This document shows positions 9,481 to 21,263 of a stretch of DNA of 23,295 nucleotides, piece by piece. The stretch's first letter is position 1. The number at the start of each line of letters is the position of its first letter. The stretch is from positions 1,784,782 through 1,808,076 of the forward strand of contig NW_002060953.1 of NCBI RefSeq assembly GCF_000150275.1. The letters are read 5' to 3'. The position numbers were made by a program, and so were the translations under genes. The DNA comes from Trichoplax adhaerens. Lineage: Eukaryota; Placozoa; Uniplacotomia; Trichoplacea; Trichoplacidae. The notes beneath the pieces were generated by a model that saw only the letters and a list, made by a program, of their open reading frames with translations, did not search any database and had not been told where the DNA came from.

Positions 9481-12400
9481 CAAAGTTCAGACACAATTTA
9501 CCCTACGATTCCCTTACAAAATACTATAAAACCAACAAGTTAACTATAAAATAAATCAAACTTCACTTGTAGCATAATTTCTATCATTAATACATTATAA
9601 AAGTCTAAAAATTAACCTTTAAACATCAAAATTTAGTCATAAAAATAACAGTCTACTACTTAACAATCAACACAACCTCTGCCAATTTCCATCTTCTTTT
9701 CTATTTTCCTAATTAAAGTTTCCGAATGTGACTTTCATGTCACGTTATAAAATTCTAAAGTTTCAAATTTATAAGAAAAAGTTGAAATTTCATAAATCAA
9801 CTCTGACGATATTTTTCATAAACTAAAATCCAAAAATTAAATCAGGAAAATTATGCCGGACATAAATTAATACAGGAAAATTATATCGGACATTAATCCG
9901 ACCGGTTGCGGAATCTGAATCCGAAAAATTCGGATTTTATAAAGATCACAGTAATCGCTATATCGTTTATCAAAAAATTTCATATGACTATTACGACTAC
10001 TTTTTTGACATTAGTATCGCTGAGTATTGCCAGTCGATGTTTTGGCGTCAGATTGTACGGTAACTGTACGATTATAGACTACATTACAGTACTTTACTGT
10101 CATGTCATAAGTCCCCTTTCTCTAAGGATAGAGTTTTGTTACCAGGTCAAATTCATTTAGAATTTGAATAGACGATCAAACGCCCTTTCTTTAGATTAGG
10201 CCTTCGCTCTAGGGCTACTTCTATAGTAATTTATAATTGCTATAATACCTTGTAAAATAATGAAGAAGAAAAGATGGCGACATGATGATTTGGAAGGGTA
10301 AAACTTAAAGACACTATCACTTTCTAGGTATTTTCTATGGAAAAATAATACTAGTTACATACTAAAAGCTATAAAGGACTCTACTTTTAGTCCTTTGCTA
10401 CAACTCTATTTGTTCACGATGGAATTCCTTTACTCTTGCAAAATGGTCATACCAATGTACACTATACAATTTTCTTCTATTTTTTGTCCAGCGATAGTGC
10501 CTGCGTAGTTTTTCATTCACAATAGCTTTCAGTTACTTTATTACAATTAAATTACTAGCTATTACAATTACATTGTTAGTATAAAGCATTAATTACTGCA
10601 ACTGACTATCGATTTTTGCTCTTCTGAAGAACTTGTACCACATTAGTTCTACTGTAGTACGAAATTATTACATATATTAATAAATCTACTGTGGAAGTGG
10701 ATCTACGTTTAAGGGATTTTGAAAATTTATTAACGCCGCAATCCATATTTTATTTTTTAGAAGAATCCAAACTACTTGTTAAAGTAAAATAGTTTTTAAA
10801 ATATACGACGTAATTCAAATTTTAGTTTATTCGGGAAATCTTTGTTTCCGATTATAAATTTGGATGATCTTTAACAATAAATTGATGCCGAATATTTGTG
10901 ATTAGTTATAGATGAATTAACTTAGCATTTAGCTACATTTAATGAGATAAACAGAATTGCAATGAATAATATTTTTCTTCATTCCTCGAAAATTTATTTA
11001 CGACATAAGTATACTAGCAGTTACGGCAATAACAGATAATCATATTCTTTATCATTTATTTAAGCAATTTGAAACTTTGAAGACTACAGGTTCTTATCGT
11101 CTTATTCGTTTGAAAGGTCTAAATCTGTTAATCTTAAATAAAAAAAAAATCCAACTAAATTTAAGTCTAAAAGTTTAGGAGAAATGGTGCAAAGTAATCC
11201 TATCCCTAAATTTATCTACTTAATGGCGTAATTGTATCTCCTTTTATGCATAACAAGGTAAAATCAACCTTAAACAGCACAAGAATAGCTAGTATGGCTT
11301 AAAATACCCTAGGACATTAATGTTTATAGTCAGTATATGAGAATTTAAAGCTACAGCGCTAAATTCTACCGTAACTAATCATCATTTTGAAGCGATGGTA
11401 ATTTATGACTCCAAAAATCCTTGTCTGGATCTTTGTCAAACTGTAATTTCGTATAATGTGGTCGTATTTGCAGTTGTTTAATTTCTTTATATCTAGCTTA
11501 CATATGTATACTGAAAAGTTTTCTAAATTTTAACATTAGAAGGAGCTGAATGATGATACATAGTCAAGTTTTTAAGAAGTATTAGCCAGTCCTTTCGAAA
11601 TATGTATTTTATACTTTTGATATTATTAAAATGTAGTATCTCATAATCAATTAGACAGGCTATATTTTAACGCATCTAGTAACCCATGCTGTATTTAATT
11701 TTATCGCAATGATCATATAAGTATTTGATGACTGTCCCATCTTCGCTTGAAATTTAGCTCGGCAGTTACGAGCTAGGAATTGCGATATCACATGATTAGG
11801 TATTAAAACAAGAATTTAGATCCATTATAAACAGTACATTTATCACTTGATCCATTTTATTATTGAAGCTTTATGCGTTTAAAGGGAATATGTAATCGAT
11901 CTTAGAAAACACCGACAGCTGAAGTTTTCTTTCAAGATTTTATAGTAATACTGTATTATCAAATACTTCTACGTAAGGACAATCATTTAAGGGAATTAGT
12001 TCCAGTTATCAAAAATAATATATGGAACACGGAGAAAATTATATATTTTTATTATCTAAACATTGGCTTTTGATTTTCTTTTAGCTAATTTTATTTATGA
12101 ATATATCTTACGGGCAAAAGTTGATGTGCCGAACAATCTAATTTACTTATTACTTTAAGAGCTTCAATTCACAACACTCCGGGAAAAAGAGTTCTTATAA
12201 TTTCGCGAGTTCGTTATCACTGATTGATCATCCTGGAAGAGTTTCACTGTTTATTCGAAAGAAAAATTATCATTAGTAATTCAATCAAATTACTGAATGC
12301 CATAAGAATTTTTAAATTTATGGAGTTGATTCTATTGCTAGCATTCATATTATCATTAAAACCCCAGTTTTATATTATTAACTAGTGGAACTCAAGCTCG

Positions 12401-12937
12401 TTATATTTGGCATACTGTATGCACTTTTACATTTTACTATATAATTTGACATCAAGTTTACTAGCTATTGCGTTTTTTCTAAGATTTACTGCAACACACA
12501 TAGTTGGAAGAGTTCACTAGAGCTTGAGTACTGAACTATGCACTATCATAGATATTACTTCCTTTATAAGTAGAGAACAATGAAAATAACGTTCTATAGC
12601 GGCATACTATAAATACTGAAGGACATCTTTCAACATCAATCAAATAGATAATTTAGGACGTCAATATTTAAGTAAAAAGTCGTTGCAGTGTTTGTGCTAT
12701 CTAAATCCTAACCTTAAAATTGCAGTTAATTTTTAAGTGAAAATATCAAAGTCTATAGTGATTTGCAAAAAATCATATAGATGATGTAAATCAGTTATCA
12801 ACTTAAGCATACTAAATCAAGTATGAAATACTACTTCGTAACACTAGTACACAAGTTACTATTACTTAATTTTCAGAATATGATCGCCAATTTTCGAATT
12901 GCAAGGAACGAAATACATAGAAATAAAATTATGAAAG
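9481..12937. other. Long intergenic stretch
   Basis: No supported gene in 3.4 kb. Around 9480-9720 the plus strand is notably poor in G. Plus-strand frames with protein-like composition lie at 10658-10792 (VDLRLRDFENLLTPQSIF, faintly CARD-like), 11341-11484 (EFKATALNSTVTNHH) and 12122-12391 (one internal TGA; PGKRVLIISRVRYH). These are too short and isolated to call genes. The open frame at 9906-10160 starts at TTG and shows no domain. Confidence 0.35.
9843..9936. repeat. 30-bp tandem repeat followed by a palindrome
   Basis: Two copies of a 30-base unit starting caggaaaattat lie at 9843 and 9873, each with a cggac core. They are followed at 9918-9936 by a perfect palindrome with arms aatccgaa and ttcggatt around a three-base loop. 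Function unknown; possibly the end of a small non-autonomous element. Confidence 0.5.
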
Positions 12938-14362
12938 CTAATACAAGAATGGCTTAACGCTCACAAATTTATCCGCAATGTCTGTCCTTTCAATCTCAAT
13001 AAGCGCTTCCAATAAAGCTTTAGAGGTTGCAATATCTCTACCGACCATATTATACCATTTGTTTAAGACCGCGTATGCTCGATCGAAACCCGATGTTTGT
13101 TCCTCTTTAATAGTATCAGTATCAATGCTTTGGTTAAGTATTTTCCCTAATTTACTCCAGTCTTTACCAATTTTGTTAGCGACAAGGAAAAAGTAGTCCT
13201 TCACATTAGCTGAAAGTTCCGTTGCATTATATTTCAAAATAAGATTAAATTCATTTAAATGGTGTAGCGATATTTCTGTATGCGAGATTACACAAATGTA
13301 CATTTATCCACTTAAACATCTCTAAGCATGCTATTAATCCTTATATATACATTGAGTTATATGAGATTAGTGATAGAATCTTAAAACTATAATTAATAGT
13401 CTACATTTACACCAGGATTACTCAGATTTACTCGTATTATCGTATTCTAACCTTTAAGTGTAGAGTCCACTTCCATCGCTGAATCAAACATACGAATAGA
13501 AAGCACGTTGAAATTGATAGACTTATTAGAATTTTAGGATGAATCGAACACTTTATAATACTTATTGTCTAATCATACTGCAGTATTATAACTTAAATTA
13601 CTTTAATGAAGTACTAACCAACATCATTTCCTCTTCTAACTATGATCAGTAAGATAGTCAATGATAATTTTCATTCATATTTAATAAATCAGATCAGTAT
13701 TAAAAATAGTTCATAGCATTTTTCCTAATTGGTACAATTTCGTACTATTAGGCTACAATAAGCATTATACTTGCTGTCAGTAGCTATCTCTATTTTTATT
13801 TCTTTGCTTGCAAAAAGCAAAGACAAAACAGGTTCAATGAATTAATATACCTGTTTTCTTAGGTACTGGATTGTTTAACTTTCCTGAAATAAAAAAATCA
13901 ACTCGCTTAAGTATAGACTACTGTCACATAAAATTAGAAATTTCGATAACAAATAAAGATCAATCAAGTTAAGAAAGGCTAATTAATAAATGAATAATAA
14001 TATAATAATTTAATAATATATTTTTGAATAGTGAACTCCAATAATACTGTTCATTTGAAGATTTTACTACCTCCAGCTTCAGCCTCTAATTTAGCTCCGA
14101 AAGCTTTCACTGCATTAACATTATTGTTTTTAAGTAAGCCGCAAAATAAGACGAAATCCTCTTCCGTACGTTGGTCCTTTAAGATTTTAAGTAGCTTTCC
14201 ATTCATATCTTCCGTATCATCCAAGGCTCGGATAGCCTTTACCTGTTTTTGACTTAAAATCTTTTCCAGTTCGAGCCTTGTGAATAATTCTTCGATGGGA
14301 ACAATTTTAAGAAATTTGTCACGATTGTTTTCTAATGCTGCCTGAATGTTTGGATTTTCCAT
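12938..14362 (-). CDS. CARD-death domain adaptor, RAIDD/CRADD-like (gene 1, 187 aa)
   Basis: RAIDD-type adaptors carry an N-terminal CARD that recruits a CARD caspase and a C-terminal death domain that docks on a platform protein. Exon 1 (14362-14071) encodes residues 1-97, a CARD from ATG: ENNRDKFLKIVPIEELFTRL (helices 1-2), LSQKQVKAI, and the helix 5-6 region FCGLLKNNNVNAVKAFGAKL. Exon 2 (13209-12938) encodes residues 98-187, a death domain: YFFLVANKIGKDWSKLGKIL with the helix-2 Trp, AYAVLNKWY, and the final helix ALIEIERTDIADKF, ending at TAG. The 861-nt intron has donor GTAGTA at 14070 and acceptor tttcag ending at 13210. It joins in phase 1 and gives 564 coding nt, an exact multiple of three. 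Human CRADD is of similar size (199 aa). No frame lesion. Without the splice, each exon would look like a separate orphan domain. An extra 5' exon cannot be excluded. Confidence 0.85.
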
Positions 14363-16511
14363 ACTGGATCAATAATGATTAAGTTTACGCTAGAAAATTG
14401 ACCTTACGTGAATGGAAATAGAATTATTAAACTATGATTAATATCATTATGTAAAAGTCGAGCTAGAATTAATCAAAAGCTTGTCTTAAAGAAGATCAAC
14501 TTCAAAAATTACTGCAACACTTCGAGTGAAAGAAAAATAATAGAATTGAAGTCTATTTTTACTCCTTTAGACCTATTTTGACTTTCTTCAATATATTTCC
14601 GTTGTACCTGCTATAAATTTGATGTCAATCTAGACTTAAGGCAAGAATTTCTTTCTTTCTCTTAATTTAGTCTTCTACTGTAAATAGTCACTCAAGTAAA
14701 CGGTCTGTTGAAAGATTTGTTTTTTTTGTAAAATGGCCAAGCGTTATACGTACGTCCGTTAACGATAAGATGTGATTGCAACCACGTGTGAAACTAAAGG
14801 TTAATATTGAATGACAAATCCTAAAAAAATTTTCGGTCTTTAAATCTTATTCCGATATATGCTCAGGTCAATATCGACCAATCGCCACTGACCCATAATA
14901 ATGGGGTACGGCAGTAACCACGTGTATAATTAAGTCTTAATATTGAACGACAAGTCCAGAAGAATATGCGGCCTTGATATTTTCTTCCAATTTCTATATT
15001 TAGCTTTATATCGATCTTTTGTTACAATTCCGAAATGATGGCTTCGAATCGCTTGATCATGTCATCGATTTCATAATGCTATTTATCTACGCAAAATCAG
15101 GAGATTTTCGAAGTGTATACAACACACAAATGACTATAATATCTATCTTAATTTCGATAGTATAGGTTATTACTTGATTAATAGGTCTAGAACTAACTAT
15201 GCTAAGTGAGTGATGATTGATTAATTATTGCCGCAACCCGCCCATAACCGTACACTTCCGTATATGAATATTTGATTAGAATGATTATGATTAGGCGATT
15301 AGCAATGCTAATGATATGACATTATAAGAGAATAGATATGTCGCGTAAATGATTTCGGATTCATATATTCAAGGATTAACAACTAATTTGTAATAAATGT
15401 GTTCTTTCTGATTTCCTTATAATTCCGATCCCAAACGATTCGGAGCAAAACTGTTTATACGGGGCTTCTTGTTAACAAAAGTCTTCAACTGTAGACTGTA
15501 ATCTCAAGTACAAAAGAAAACCTTATCGTGTTACTTCAACTACTTATATAGTTAGCTATTCTAGACTCGAAGATCATAAACAGGAATTACTGAATAAAAT
15601 CTATTAACTGCTAGACCTAGTATAAGAACGAACTTCTACAATGACTATAGTCTCTTGCGAAACTTAAACTGGAATAATCTTTGTACTAGCGACTTGAACA
15701 TACTTTTACTAGTTTTTACTAGCTCCATAATATAAGACACAGTATTGCAAACCACACAATAACACAACATCATTACAACAACTATTACGAATTACACTTG
15801 CACTGCTTCTAGGAATTATAGTCTTTTAAATGCTTAAATATCAACTCTAAAAAGAAGATTGTGATTGATAACTAACTGCTTAATTCTTTACGAGAATTCT
15901 AAAACTTAAATCAATTATTGCTAGCATCGTAAGGATCATTACAGCATCTGTATTATCAGTAAGCTGTTATTTTTATTGCAAAAAGTCTTACTATATCAGT
16001 AACCCATTGCTATGAAATGGAAAACAATGAACATTAAAAGTTGTATTAATTACAGCCAGTAAGGATTATTACAGTACGCATTTTTTAATTAGTTATTTTA
16101 AATTATCATTATCGCAGACAATTTTAATGTTTTTGTAACCAGTTTAATATTTCTAAATAAAAGTTAGAACAAAATGATATGTGACTTGCATACGTAGCAA
16201 GTGTTAGAGTTTACACGTATGTAAATATGTTATATAATAGTCTGTTTACGTTTTTACATCCCGTTTATATGCTTATATTGAAATGTCTATTATTAATTGT
16301 ATAAAATTTCCAATAATTATTAGCATGAATAATACTTTTCTACGAACCTTAACACGATTATGTACAAAAATTTGAAACCATATTGTAGTGCTTGTCGATA
16401 ATTACATATGATAGTACTCCATAGTATTTTAAAAAAACATTTCATTAATTAGGCATACAGTATTTACATTTAAGTGATTTACAGGGGTGCTTAACTGTTT
16501 TTTTAATTTAT
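14363..16511. other. Intergenic stretch upstream of gene 1
   Basis: No supported gene. It contains the diverged direct repeat at 14780-14995. A minus-strand frame near 15480-15420 (NKKPRINSFAPNRLG) has coding-like composition but cannot be extended. The first few hundred bases should hold the promoter of the minus-strand CARD-death domain gene; no TATA box at a convincing position was found. Confidence 0.4.
14780..14995. repeat. Diverged direct repeat with CACGTG core
   Basis: Two segments of about 80 bases start with aaccacgtgt at 14780 and 14916 (offset 136). They share taatattgaa.gacaa and further scattered identity, roughly 70% by eye. Each begins with the palindrome CACGTG, an E-box core. 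It could be an old duplicated element, or two copies of a short interspersed repeat. Confidence 0.55.
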
Positions 16512-16516
16512 AATAT

Positions 16517-17064
16517 TGTGATATATAACGATCACGAAATTCCAAATTTTAGAAAAATAAGAGCTTTATTGAATCTTATACAAAGATTAACTACACACAG
16601 CTCTACTCTAGCCGAATAATTCTACTATAGACTTCTAGAACGAACTAAACAGAATAATCTAAAGTTGCATGCTTTTATACTTTTCCTATATTCGCAGCGA
16701 AAATCCGCATGGCAACCTTTTACCTTATTTTACACATAGAAAAATTATTCTTCGTAACACTATTCTACTGCGGACCATCATTAATCCGATATAGATACGA
16801 CTACATTACTTACGTAGACATTATTCACACCAGCCAAAGTACAATGAATTAACCATATCCTATATATGATTTACAGTTCTATTTTTATCTATAGCCTTAT
16901 TAGTAACTCAATACCTTACTGTATATAGTCATCTATACGCTAGCATAGAATCTATACCGCAGTCTATAGTTATAGCTACCAAATATCTCTTAGGAAAAAT
17001 ATCTACCGTACATTATACTAAACATGGCTAACAGTCTACAATCACAATACAAAGTTACATTACA
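16517..17064 (-). mobile_element. Solo LTR, copy B (548 bp), inverted relative to copy A
   Basis: This is the reverse complement of 4840-5391 with scattered substitutions and a few small indels. On the plus strand it begins TGTGATATAT and ends TTACATTACA. Five-base flanks AATAT (16512-16516) and GATAT (17065-17069) differ at one base, as expected for an old target-site duplication, and are unlike the flanks of copy A, so the two are separate insertions. The TATA box (16672-16679) and AATAAA (16565-16570), both on the minus strand, are conserved. No internal retroelement sequence lies on either side. Short antisense frames in the LTRs are shadows. Confidence 0.8.
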
Positions 17065-17069
17065 GATAT

Positions 17070-17846
17070 CAATGATTACAGAACAAAACTTCCAGCTGTC
17101 ATTAACATCATTACTGGAGTCGTAATCGAAACTGATAGAATGTAAGCTAAGTTTATGTTTAATTGACAGACAAAAATCTGTTTCTGAATTATAAGAGCTG
17201 TTAATAATCACTGTTTCATTCGGTAGTATCTATTTATTATTGAAAATAAAGCAACTTATTAAACCAATTTTAATAGTATTATTAAATACTCCAATAAATT
17301 TATTAATCCTGGAAAGATATCTGCAATACCGTCAACGAAATTTTAAGAAACATTTATCGCTACTTTACATAAATAGTTGATAATAATAATAACTGCCTAT
17401 ATTATCATTTCACAATCATATTAAATTTTCTAAATAGTGTCCATTCACTCCGTAATACCTCCAATAATTCATTTTATTACATTATCATTTATTAATAGAA
17501 AATTGCGATTGAAATTTTTCAAAGCCGACGTCAGTAAACTAGAAAAACAGCTAAAACCAACCAAAAATCTACAGTAACTCTCTTGATTGCTTAAAATTCG
17601 TTTTTTAATACAAACTATTAGTTAGTCTCTTTTTAGCTATCTTATCAGTTTTAATTCGGTCTCAATAGTTGTGTCCAAATTTGTGAGATAGTAAAACATT
17701 TAAAATTTCTGTGTACTAATAGATTTCATTGTCATATTTCAAAACCCCAACGACGTATATCTGTAGACCGTAATCTATATTAAAGTCAGAATTTCATGGT
17801 AAAAAATAAAGAAATAAGAAAGTTATAAGTATTGAATGCAGAATAA
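17070..17846. other. Intergenic stretch between LTR B and the Roc-like relic
   Basis: No gene recognised. A short plus-strand frame near 17523-17576 (ADVSKLEKQLKP) has coding-like composition and ends at TAA; it could be an upstream fragment of the following relic, but nothing supports this directly. Confidence 0.35.
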
Positions 17847-19341
17847 TTTATCATTGATAAACACCTTGATGAATATTTAAAAGATAGAGAGATTCAATTT
17901 ACACGTGCCAAATTATATATTCTTAGGCGATAAATATAACAGGTAAGAAACTATGGTGTACCAAAGTGTAACAAAAGTATCTCGTATCTATTTTATCTAA
18001 TTTGAATCTAATTTTTACGAAAGAACCTACTCAGGTGATAAAGTTTTTAAAAAAGGACTCTTATTACAGAGTCTAAGAATACTCGAGTACTAATTAATTA
18101 GAGCACGAAACTAATCAAAAGTATTGTGAACTCTTAAGAAGCGCACTCAAGTTTCGAAGCTCATCTGTGCAGTTCTAAAATCCATTTTCATTTTTAATCT
18201 ATTTAGCACAAAATAGAAAAAACTTTCACTTAAATAGCTAAATCATCGAATGCTTAACAGTATAAATCAATCTGCTTAACTAAATAGCATTACTCTTCTA
18301 TTAACGTACACCCAAAAGGTGTTGCTTATATTCATATTAGCCGTGCATCAATTTAGACATTAGCTGTATTTATTATGCTAAGCTAACTAACTAAGTTTAG
18401 TAATCGACAAACTCTGATACTCGCATAGTAAGTAACAATCATCTAATGTTAGGGGCATGATAGCATCTGTTTATAGAAACCTAACTGTATCATACATAGC
18501 TATTAATACAATCAAATACAGAATGTACTGTATCACTATAGAAAGTTGCAATACAGAGTTGTCCAATTGCTTGTCACAAGACTGTATGCTACATCTAAAT
18601 CAATTTTGTTTCCTGTTTGGTATATTATATTTTATTATAAAGTCATCAGCAAGAATAATAATACCGCCATTGTTAACGAACATATACAGGAAATTATAGA
18701 ACTATAACAGGAGAAGAAAGAGTTATCTAACTGTTTAGTCAGAGAACATTATTTTACATATAAATTAATTTGACTTTCTGCTTATTAAATATAGCTTATG
18801 ACCATTTTTATGAGCGAAATTAATAAATACTGCCATTATCGTTCACCTAATCGATCGTAAAGTAAACAGTACAAGTTCATATGGGTATATTACTCGAAGT
18901 ATAGCGAGCGTGGATTTCATTAGTATTGAGAGTGACAGAACTCTAAGAGAAGAACAAGAAAAATAATCCGTGGTCTTGATATATATATACAGCTAATTGC
19001 CTCTATGCTCTGCAGCGCAAATAAACAAAACCTAGACCGATCATGTTTGTATATTTGATAAGAATTAACCGAAACTAAAATTTCAACCAATCTTGTGTCT
19101 GCCCTTTACTAAGGAATTTGATAAGAATTAACCGAAACCAAAATTTTAGCCAATCATGTATTTACCCTTTACTAAGAAATAAATAAACAATTCCGGTAAA
19201 TCATCTACTTTTGAGTAACACAGCATTATCCACCTAACTGAAAAAACAGTCATGACAGTGAGTCATATTGCTTTCTTTTCTTGTGGACTTAAAGGTGCAT
19301 ACTCACTGGTCTTTAATATATGTGATATTTTACATTTATAA
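17847..19341 (+). pseudogene. Relic of a second Roc-type GTPase (two recognisable pieces)
   Basis: Piece 1 (17847-17942) reads FIIDKHLDEYLKDREIQFTR, then AKLY and, one base out of frame, FLGDKYN, before a GTAAG donor at 17943. This resembles the start of a Roc domain, where a basic strand (RAKLxxLG) runs into the P-loop; the GKS/T part would be on a missing exon. Piece 2 (19219-19341) reads EKTVMTVSHIAFFSCG, then AYSLVFNICD, ending at TAA. It lines up with the segment after switch II in Roc (GQxVxxxxHxxFFSxG...Y.LVFN), and compares directly with the YILVFN strand of the Roc-COR gene at the left of this window. The glycines of switch II are lost. No COR domain was found downstream. Confidence 0.35.
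19053..19178. repeat. 63-bp tandem repeat, two copies
   Basis: The unit starting atttgataagaattaaccga occurs at 19053 and 19116 with about 85% identity by eye. The period is 21 codons, but both copies carry TAA at the same place in the most protein-like frame, so it is not a live coding repeat. It lies between the two pieces of the Roc-like relic, probably in former intron. Confidence 0.75.
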
Positions 19342-19906
19342 TACCAAACGGCTTTTAATAGAGAATTTAAGCTTCGAATGTGCGTATTTGATAATTCAAT
19401 CGTAATAAAATGATTGTTATTGAAATATGCTGGTAACACGGTAAATATGTTTATAACTACTGAAAGAGTATATAAGAAGGACCGTGATTAATAAAAAGTG
19501 ATTCAGGTTAAGGCTAAGTTGTGTGACAGTTTTACATCGTATATGGTGTTGAGCGAGTTAGTACTTCCAAGGATTCCAGTTACTATACCGTAGGCTAGGG
19601 AAGTAGTTCAGTAGATTAAAGTAAAGTTTATTATAAGTACTGTGTTGTTTTCTTGTGTCACAAGGGTAGTTGTTGCAAGTTAGTAGTACAGTATATCGCC
19701 CTTGGTTTTTAACATACATGAATATAGGACTTTATACAGCATATATGTATTGGATAGACACGATATAAAGTAAAGAGTTTAATGCATATTGGTAATCATA
19801 GATAAAAATTTTAAAATCACAAATTCGTATTTAGATGAATATATCTACGAGTAATATCGAAGTATAACATTACACAAGTCATTGATTCAGCTAGTCTCAT
19901 AAATTC

Positions 19907-20235
19907 ATGACAGAAGTGCCTTTAACAAAACAGCCTCAGCTTTCTAAAGTGATGTATTGCTTGTGGAAAGCAAGCAATCTCCGCAAGGTTCGGAAGCTTT
20001 CGGACAACAGCAAACCAGTGCTTTAAGTTCGATACCACAATCATCAAATGCTTTTACTTCTTGTATAACTCAACAACCAGGTATAATAAGTGTAATCTAT
20101 AATTCACCTACCGCTTAACCTATCGTTTATAAACGGCGACAATTAAATTGCAAAATGTCTTACAATGAATTTAAGTCAAATACGAACAATGATTAAGATA
20201 TCATTATAGATTTAGATGAAAAAAGTGATTTCTAA
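19907..20235 (+). pseudogene. Q/S-rich protein pseudogene, FG-nucleoporin-like composition
   Basis: An ATG at 19907 opens MTEVPLTKQPQLSKV. From about 19948 the next frame reads QSPQGSEAFGQQQTSALSS, then SSNAFTSCITQQPG, and stays in one frame to 20235 with only two internal TAA codons (20116-20118 and 20194-20196). Both sit where CAA (Gln) would suit the local sequence. The tail, YKRRQLNCKMSYNEFK then DIIIDLDEKSDF, is charged and not AT-biased. The Q/S-rich section with an F-G pair resembles FG nucleoporins or transcription-factor activation regions, but composition alone does not fix a family. One frameshift plus two stops make it a pseudogene. GTATAA at 20081 could instead be a splice donor. 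Confidence 0.4.
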
Positions 20236-20682
20236 TCGATTGTACTTAATCTTTATGTTGCGTATATCATACCATTTACAACATTTTAAGTAGGATTTTA
20301 AGTCATTGTGAAAACTATTAATCTGCGTCAGCTATCTTTACGAGAAATTTTGCTGATATTATTCTACCTATTTATCAACGTTACTGAACTCTTCTGAGCA
20401 TATCTTGTTTAAATTGCCAAAATCTTTGTACGTATTTTTAAAAATGTCTCTAAGCGAGCCTTAGTTAGCAACAACGCAACAATCGCAGGAGTTCATTCAT
20501 TGCTTCTTTATGTCATTGCAATGTTTTCTGTTCCTTCACTAACATTTGCTTTTAGAGATTTATTGCTGTCTATGCATAATTATAGTGCTATTCTAATTTT
20601 AAATTTCAATTATATGCAAATAAAAATGAAATCTACGGAACTAAGATGTCTTGTAACTACGGTCACTATGGAGAAACTTTGA

Positions 20683-21263
20683 ATAGAAATTTGGAGAGGC
20701 AATAGTATTATTTTAATCTGCTGCTGATTCATTATGTTATAATAGCCAAAGAAACTGGCCCTATTCACTTCTATTCGGCTTCTTTTCAGTGTAATGCTGG
20801 AGTAGAGTTGTTTTTAAGGATAAATCGCCTAGCCACCGTAGTAACTGGCGTAAAACTTAGGGTATTAATTCTAAAGGCATTTCATACATAGTATAGAGCA
20901 AGAAAATAAAACTGTCCTGAAGTAATGTATATTTATCCAGCTATCTATAATTGACATAATTCTTTCTTTATAGACAACGGAAGCATACTCTTATTACGGT
21001 ACTCTAATGTTAAATTTAAATACTGTGTATTAATTTTAAACAGTTTTTTAACGTTATCTGATGAGATTAAAGAGTTTTAGACAATCAATATTTGTAAACT
21101 ATTGGATTCTAATTAATCAAAGACAATTTGATATCAAATATTTTAGTATAAATCTTGACAGACAGTACACCCTACCGGGCTAGTTAAAATGTACTTTTAT
21201 TCCGGTATACTAATGTTAAATTTTAAATAACATAATTGAGAATATAAAACTCAGACGTAAGCC
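20683..21263. other. Intergenic stretch downstream of CARD-death domain gene 2
   Basis: No gene supported. A minus-strand frame near 20850-20780 (TPVTTVARRFILKNNSTPAL) ends at TGA and has transposon-like or fossil coding composition, but no family could be assigned. Confidence 0.3.

Noticed and set aside
9906-10160. Plus-strand frame of 84 codons
   Set aside because: Starts at TTG, no recognised domain, composition typical of chance translation, and overlaps a repeat and palindrome.
12978-13196. Plus-strand frame opposite the death-domain exon
   Set aside because: Antisense shadow of a well-supported exon; the same holds for 14031-14252, 21356-21565 and 2024-2251.
4840-17064. One full-length retrotransposon bounded by the two LTRs
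   Set aside because: The LTRs are in opposite orientation, have different target-site flanks, and no gag or pol lies between them.
16990-17211. Minus-strand open frame of 73 codons
   Set aside because: It straddles the end of solo LTR B and is not continuous in copy A; no domain seen.
18457-18699. Plus-strand frame of 80 codons starting with ATG
   Set aside because: Rich in I, N, Y, S and C as expected by chance; no domain and no splice context.
6849-20235. A ciliate-like genetic code with TAA/TAG read as glutamine
   Set aside because: The stops in relics do sit at Gln-like positions, but the 600-codon Roc-COR frame encodes all its Gln with CAA/CAG and has no internal TAA or TAG. CAA-to-TAA and CAG-to-TAG decay explains the pattern.
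20413-20682. Plus-strand frame of about 90 codons with a hydrophobic stretch, considered as a VMA21-like small membrane protein
   Set aside because: Only a vague resemblance in one membrane segment (LLLYVIAMFSVPSLTF); the second segment and C terminus do not fit, and hydrophobic frames are common in AT-rich DNA.
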